Positions 60,136-64,000 of a stretch of DNA of 64,000 nucleotides are shown piece after piece; position 1 is the stretch's first letter; each line of letters opens with the position of its first letter. Under the pieces are notes generated by a model. That model was not told where the DNA came from and searched no databases. It worked only from the letters and a program-made list of their open reading frames with translations. The DNA comes from Epiperipatus broadwayi (lineage: Eukaryota; Onychophora; Udeonychophora; Euonychophora; Peripatidae): positions 7,993,576 to 8,057,575 of the forward strand of contig JAQFVV010000036.1 in the NCBI GenBank assembly GCA_028023455.1, read 5' to 3'. The position numbers and the translations under genes were made by a program.

Positions 60136-61625
60136 TTTTTTTTCTATAAACAAAACTTTGTATCTATGACGAAACGAGATATCTTCCATCAGTTAATATT
60201 TGGCTATCTGGTACTACATCTTTTCTTCCTTTTTTATTATACAAATTAAAAAGCATATGAAACACTTGAATGAGAAGCTATAAAGATTCCACAAATTATT
60301 ATATGCTTAGCGATTTTGAGGCCATTTGCATTTTTTTATAGAAGTTAGTGCTACCTTCTGTTTTCAATTCACCGTATTGTTTAAACTCTTCATTGATGAC
60401 TGTTAGATGGTCTGTTCCTGGGTTCATACTGTAAGCTGCACGGAAGTTGTTAAGATTTGTAAATTTATTGTAGCTTTTTCTGCTGCCCTTGAGAGAAGGT
60501 CTGCTAGATATTTGTCCCCAGGATGCGCCTTCAATGTTTCTTGTTGCTCCCTTTTGTGGCCTTGTCCATATGTTGTACCCAAATCCAAATGGCCCAGTGA
60601 TTGTTAAATCCTTGTTGTTACAGAATCTTCCATAATCTTTCCTCTGGAAGAACACTCTACTGAATACAGTTTGCAATAGCCCTAGATCTTCTCCTATTTG
60701 AAATACACCATGTATGTGGACCTGTGACAAAAATTCATACCATTACTTAGATGGTCCTGCTAATAATATCTGTCCACTTTGTGATTTTATTGCCTCATAA
60801 ACCCATTCGCTAGAAAATCTGCTCCCTTAAAATTGTCCATCATTGCAACAAATGGATAGATAGGGACAAAATTCTGTTCTGTGTGTGGCTTTATTGAACA
60901 GTAACTTAAACATAAAGTTGACATTACTTCCCATTTTCCTCCCATTATTAGATCTATTAATGCCTTTTGGGCATTCCCTATAGTTTGTTTTTTTAACACC
61001 TTTCAAATCCTGGTACGGATTCCATTTATAGCATTGGTTGATAATGTGTTGTTTTTTCTTCCAGTTTTCTTTTCTAACTTCTTTAGATGATGAAGATGCA
61101 TTAATGGTCCTACTGATAATGGTCCGCTTTTTTTAATTTGTCTTTTATTCCGTAACCTACTGCATAGGGTTCACATATTGAGGGCACTTGCAAATCGCTT
61201 GTGATTATATTCTTTTGCCACAAGATCACATCCTTAGTCTTTACAGCGATTTGAAGGGCTGCTAAAAAAGGGTTTCATTTTTCTTTTTCTGTTACTACAT
61301 GGGTGTTTGCAAAGACTTTTAGTGCTGTAGTGTCTATCATGGTTTTTTCCAATGTGGTTCCGTTTCCATTGTTTTTGAATAGTAAATACTCTTCTTTGTC
61401 TTTTAAATTTTGATTTGATGTAAAAGCTGCAATTACTATCCAACCGAGTATTTCAGCATTATGATCTATATTTGTTATGATATTACCGGGATTTAAAGCT
61501 CTCATTTGGGTTTGGAAGATTATATACTTTTCTCCTATCTCATCTTTGTTTAAGATTATTTTACAGTTAGAATCAGTTTTCATTGTCATTGCCATTTTGT
61601 TTTGTTTATTAGCTGCCTGTTGTTA
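60136..61625 (-). pseudogene. Retrocopied polyadenylated mRNA, possibly a negative-strand RNA virus gene (endogenous viral element candidate)
   Basis: This insert has a 10-A tract at its sense 3' end (60143-60134) and flanking copies of an 18-mer, ACTAGTTTTCTATTTCTT (60118-60135) and ACTGGTTTTTTATTTCTT (61626-61643), the signature of LINE-mediated insertion. The sense 5' end reads AACAACAGGCAGC, with the first ATG at 61595, only about 30 bases in. A frame of about 430 codons would end at 60299, followed by a short 3' region ending TTATAG before the A-tract. It is now broken: an in-frame stop and shift near 61275-61280, a stop near 61105, a stop-rich stretch to about 61000, open pieces at 60999-60787 and 60730-60299, and a shift between them. 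No host protein is recognised. The compact single-ORF layout suits a mononegavirus-type mRNA, perhaps nucleoprotein, but this is inference. Confidence 0.5.
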
Positions 61626-62401
61626 CTGGTTTTTTATTTCTTGTTCTTGTTTTGTGCCCAACTGGATTCTTGTAGAGACACATGAAAGTTTTTTAACACC
61701 TTTCAAATTCATTTGTTTCTGGAAATTTCTGCACTTCTCACAAAACAAAAAAAAAAAAAAACAGAAGAAAATATAAGTAAACCTCATCTCTCCCCATCTA
61801 ATGGTCAAACCCATCCATGCACACATCCATAACCCATACATACATAAATGTTTCGAAACAACAGAGTATGACCCCCCTTGTTCTGAGATATATTTACCTT
61901 TAACAACTCTTACTATGTAATAATAAAGAGAGAAAAAAAAATAACTTAAATTTAGATAAGATCACTAAAAAAATTTAATAGTCATGTTTATGCATGCTGA
62001 CCACTAAATTTTTTGCTTATTGTGACGGGTATGAACCCATTCTGTCACAATAGATTAACAAATACTTAAACGTTATTATTTTAACATCTAAAATACAAGG
62101 AATAAATCCTTTATGTTGCTTTTGCAAATTAAAAATAAATCCTAGATATAATAAAATATCTTTGTCTAACAGCAAAATGATATATGACAATAGCTGTATT
62201 ATAGTCATATAATCATAACACATAAAAATAATATATAAAAGCTCTTTTTGGCAACTTTTTAATTTTTGCCCATTTCAGTATGTCTTAATTACAAAAATAA
62301 CCTACATTACATACATAGTGACATCTACCGGCTCTATATAAAATTAACCCAAGCTTATAATTACACTTAAATATTTTTATAATAACACATTATACAACGC
62401 T

Positions 62402-63056
62402 CCATTCATTTTTGATTATTCAATTATTAGTTAAATTAATTGACATTTTATAAATGTTCATAGTTATTTCTGTTATAATTAATGTAATTGGTTTCATATA
62501 TCTTCTATTAATTTCTTTAATATAATTTAATGGACTTATATTCTTAACACAATCTATTCTATGTCCATATTTTAAGTAGAGAACATATAATGCAGATCTG
62601 TCATCTCTTCTATTAATAGCATTATTATGTTCTTTAGCCCTTTCTTCTAATTGTTTTGCTGTATGTCCATAATAAACCATATTGCAAATCCCACAAGTAA
62701 TTTTATATACTATACCCTTTTTATATCATCTTTTATTTTATAATTCCCTACTAATATATCAAGATTTTTACTGTTTGACCATCCTATTTTAATATTTTTA
62801 TCTATATAATTTTAATTTTTAATAATGTATTATAAATTTTAGGAACATATGAAAGTTTTACCCATTTTATATTTTCTGGTTCACTATTATTACCCAAATT
62901 ATTTTGTTTATAATTAAAGAATATATTTCTAATGCTTCTAGGGTTACATCCATAACTAGTATATAACTTTATAAATTTCTCTTTTTGCAAAGTAGCTATC
63001 TTTCTATCTGTGTTATATTTATTATTTTTATTTTTAAAATTTTTAATAACTGCCAT
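62402..63056 (-). pseudogene. PLE linker and GIY-YIG endonuclease, copy i
   Basis: The linker (63056-62802) is open for 84 codons with TSYGCNPRSIRNIF and VKLSYVPKIYNTLLKI (Pro replaced by Ser in the LPYVP box). The endonuclease (62720-62420) reads CNMVYYGHTAKQLEERAKEH, then a C-terminal piece 10 codons shorter than in copy g, owing to a frame change near 62515. It is nearly identical to copy g at the protein level, which indicates two recent relatives of one family. Confidence 0.75.
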
Positions 63057-63490
63057 TTTTTGTATCCATGCCTATTGTGCATCCAATAGAAATTATTTTC
63101 TTTAATTTATCTTCTTTAATGAAGTGTTTTAATGTAATTATATTATTATCTTCTATCTTTATATCTAAATACTTTATTTTAACATCAATTTCTATAATTG
63201 TAAATTTTATATTATCCATATTATTAAGTTCATTATAAGTTTTCTTTATAGCTCTTTTATTACCAATTATTAATATATCATCAACATATCCAAAGTAATG
63301 TATTATATCTTGATTTTCTATTCTACTATTAACAATTTTAATTTCCATTTCGTTGATGAATATTGATGTCATTAATCCACTAATTGCACACCCCATTACC
63401 CACCCCTTATGTATACTCCAATATTCACTATTATATTTAAAATACAAACTATTATGTATTAAAATTAAACCTTCTTCTATAATATTAATT
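63043..63490 (-). pseudogene. PLE reverse transcriptase core, copy i (partial)
   Basis: The 134-codon frame from 63447 reads GWVMGCAISGLMTSIFINEM (motif B), then IHYFGYVDDILIIGNKRAI, with catalytic YVDD at about 63295-63278. It continues NIKFTIIEIDVKIKYLDIKI and LKHFIKEDKLKKI (motifs D and E and the thumb). Motif A is not visible above 63490, so the domain is 5'-truncated. The catalytic box is intact. It runs with a small overlap, in another frame, into the linker at 63056. Confidence 0.75.
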
Positions 63491-63530
63491 ACCTCTATAT
63501 CATTAGTATAACTTTAAATAGGACATTCTT

Positions 63531-64000
63531 TAATATATTGTCTTGCAAGGATACTGGATGGAAAGTACATTAATTTTATTATATACTGTACTATACTTAA
63601 AATCACTATTCTCTGACATGACATTCTTACACAATGGCCACCATTTTGCATAATGATCACCAAAAATATTCAATTTTTTTTTTGTGATCATTATAATCAA
63701 TAATAATCGGTTGTAAATCGAAGTAGAAGATATTGTGAGTCAGATGATGTATGTTGGTTTAACCCAGTTCGAATACTAGGCAAAAGTACCTCGAGGCCAT
63801 CCATACGTGAGATATTAAATCAAGAATACTATGACCTCTGCCCTATTTGCCTATTCTCGAGGCTAATTAATGAACAAACAACATTATCTGAGACACACAT
63901 AAATTATTTTCTCACCGGCCACAAAGCTTAGCAACAGAGGTAGAGACATGGACGGGAACACTTACAGAGCTAAATAGTTAAATGTGCAATAAAAGTACTA
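63531..64000. other. Terminal spacer with a copy of the short CTAGGCAAAAG repeat
   Basis: No coding feature is seen. Bases 63768-63865 hold the repeat described at 54545-54645 (CTAGGCAAAAGTACCTCGAG ... CTCTGCCCTATTTGCCTATT, followed by CTCGAGG). Confidence 0.5.

Larger units (their letters stand above)
59437..63530 (-). mobile_element. Penelope-like element copy i (3' half) with a retrocopied mRNA inserted
   Basis: In sense order it has the RT core (63490-63050), a linker (63056-62802), GIY-YIG (about 62720-62402) and a 3' non-coding region to about 59437. This matches copy g in order and sequence, and both share the same 3' boundary region (AATTTATTATATGTTTACAT at 59442 and 50024). The 3' non-coding part is interrupted at 60136-61625 by an unrelated insert with an 18-bp duplication. 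The 5' end fades above 63490, so the RT N-terminal half is missing. Confidence 0.78.

Noticed and set aside
61477-61776. Plus-strand ORF of 99 codons
   Set aside because: It spans the right boundary of the retrocopied insert and ends in an A-rich run; antisense shadow.

Overview
The window is AT-rich, repeat-dense nuclear DNA from a multicellular animal, most likely an invertebrate. It carries LINEs with a CCHC ORF1 and an apurinic-type endonuclease, Penelope-like elements (PLEs) with GIY-YIG endonuclease, a BED-finger hAT transposon, Merlin (ISXO2-like) transposons, Ty3/gypsy fragments, a tRNA-derived SINE and an RTE-type LINE tail. No bacterial or organellar organisation is present. I cannot name the species. 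I see no confident host gene; one open stretch (18121-18339) is a weak exon candidate.

Layout. 1-4968: decayed LINE copy L1 (minus), running off the left edge. 6189-8720: complete hAT element with an uninterrupted 616-codon transposase and a perfect 8-bp target duplication. 8729-14030: very AT-rich spacer. 14039-17061: decayed Merlin copy. 19100-24060: LINE copy L3, lacking its reverse transcriptase (RT) and hit by a SINE. 27359-30077: Merlin copy with an intact 292-codon DDE transposase. 30240-31537: pogo/Tigger-like non-autonomous transposon. 31931-33545: nested tandem repeats and a gypsy RNase H-integrase relic. 36409-37807: two PLE fragments. 37810-43640: LINE copy L2 (decayed, nearly full length). 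43680-48211: four PLE scraps and a second SINE. 48780-49990: gypsy gag and probable LTR. 50020-54530 and 59437-63530: two long copies of one PLE family. The first is split by a second pogo-like element. The second is split by a roughly 1.5-kb polyadenylated insertion. 57211-57340: RTE LINE 3' end. 57780-58800: PLE N-terminal region.

Most notable signal. The insert at 60136-61625 has an 18-bp target duplication (16/18 identical), a poly(A) tract at its sense-strand 3' end and a long broken reading frame starting about 30 nt from its 5' edge. The sister PLE copy preserves the empty site. It is a retrocopied mRNA. Its compact layout and termini suggest a gene of a negative-strand RNA virus (an endogenous viral element), but the protein identity is not proven.

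Other points of interest are a long inverted repeat at one end of both Merlin copies, lineage-specific tandem amplification inside Merlin, degenerate hammerhead-like hairpins next to PLE sequence, and nested insertions that give a relative order of transposition events. The elements act independently and do not form a pathway. The plausible functional link is that LINE machinery probably mobilised the SINE and the retrocopied mRNA.
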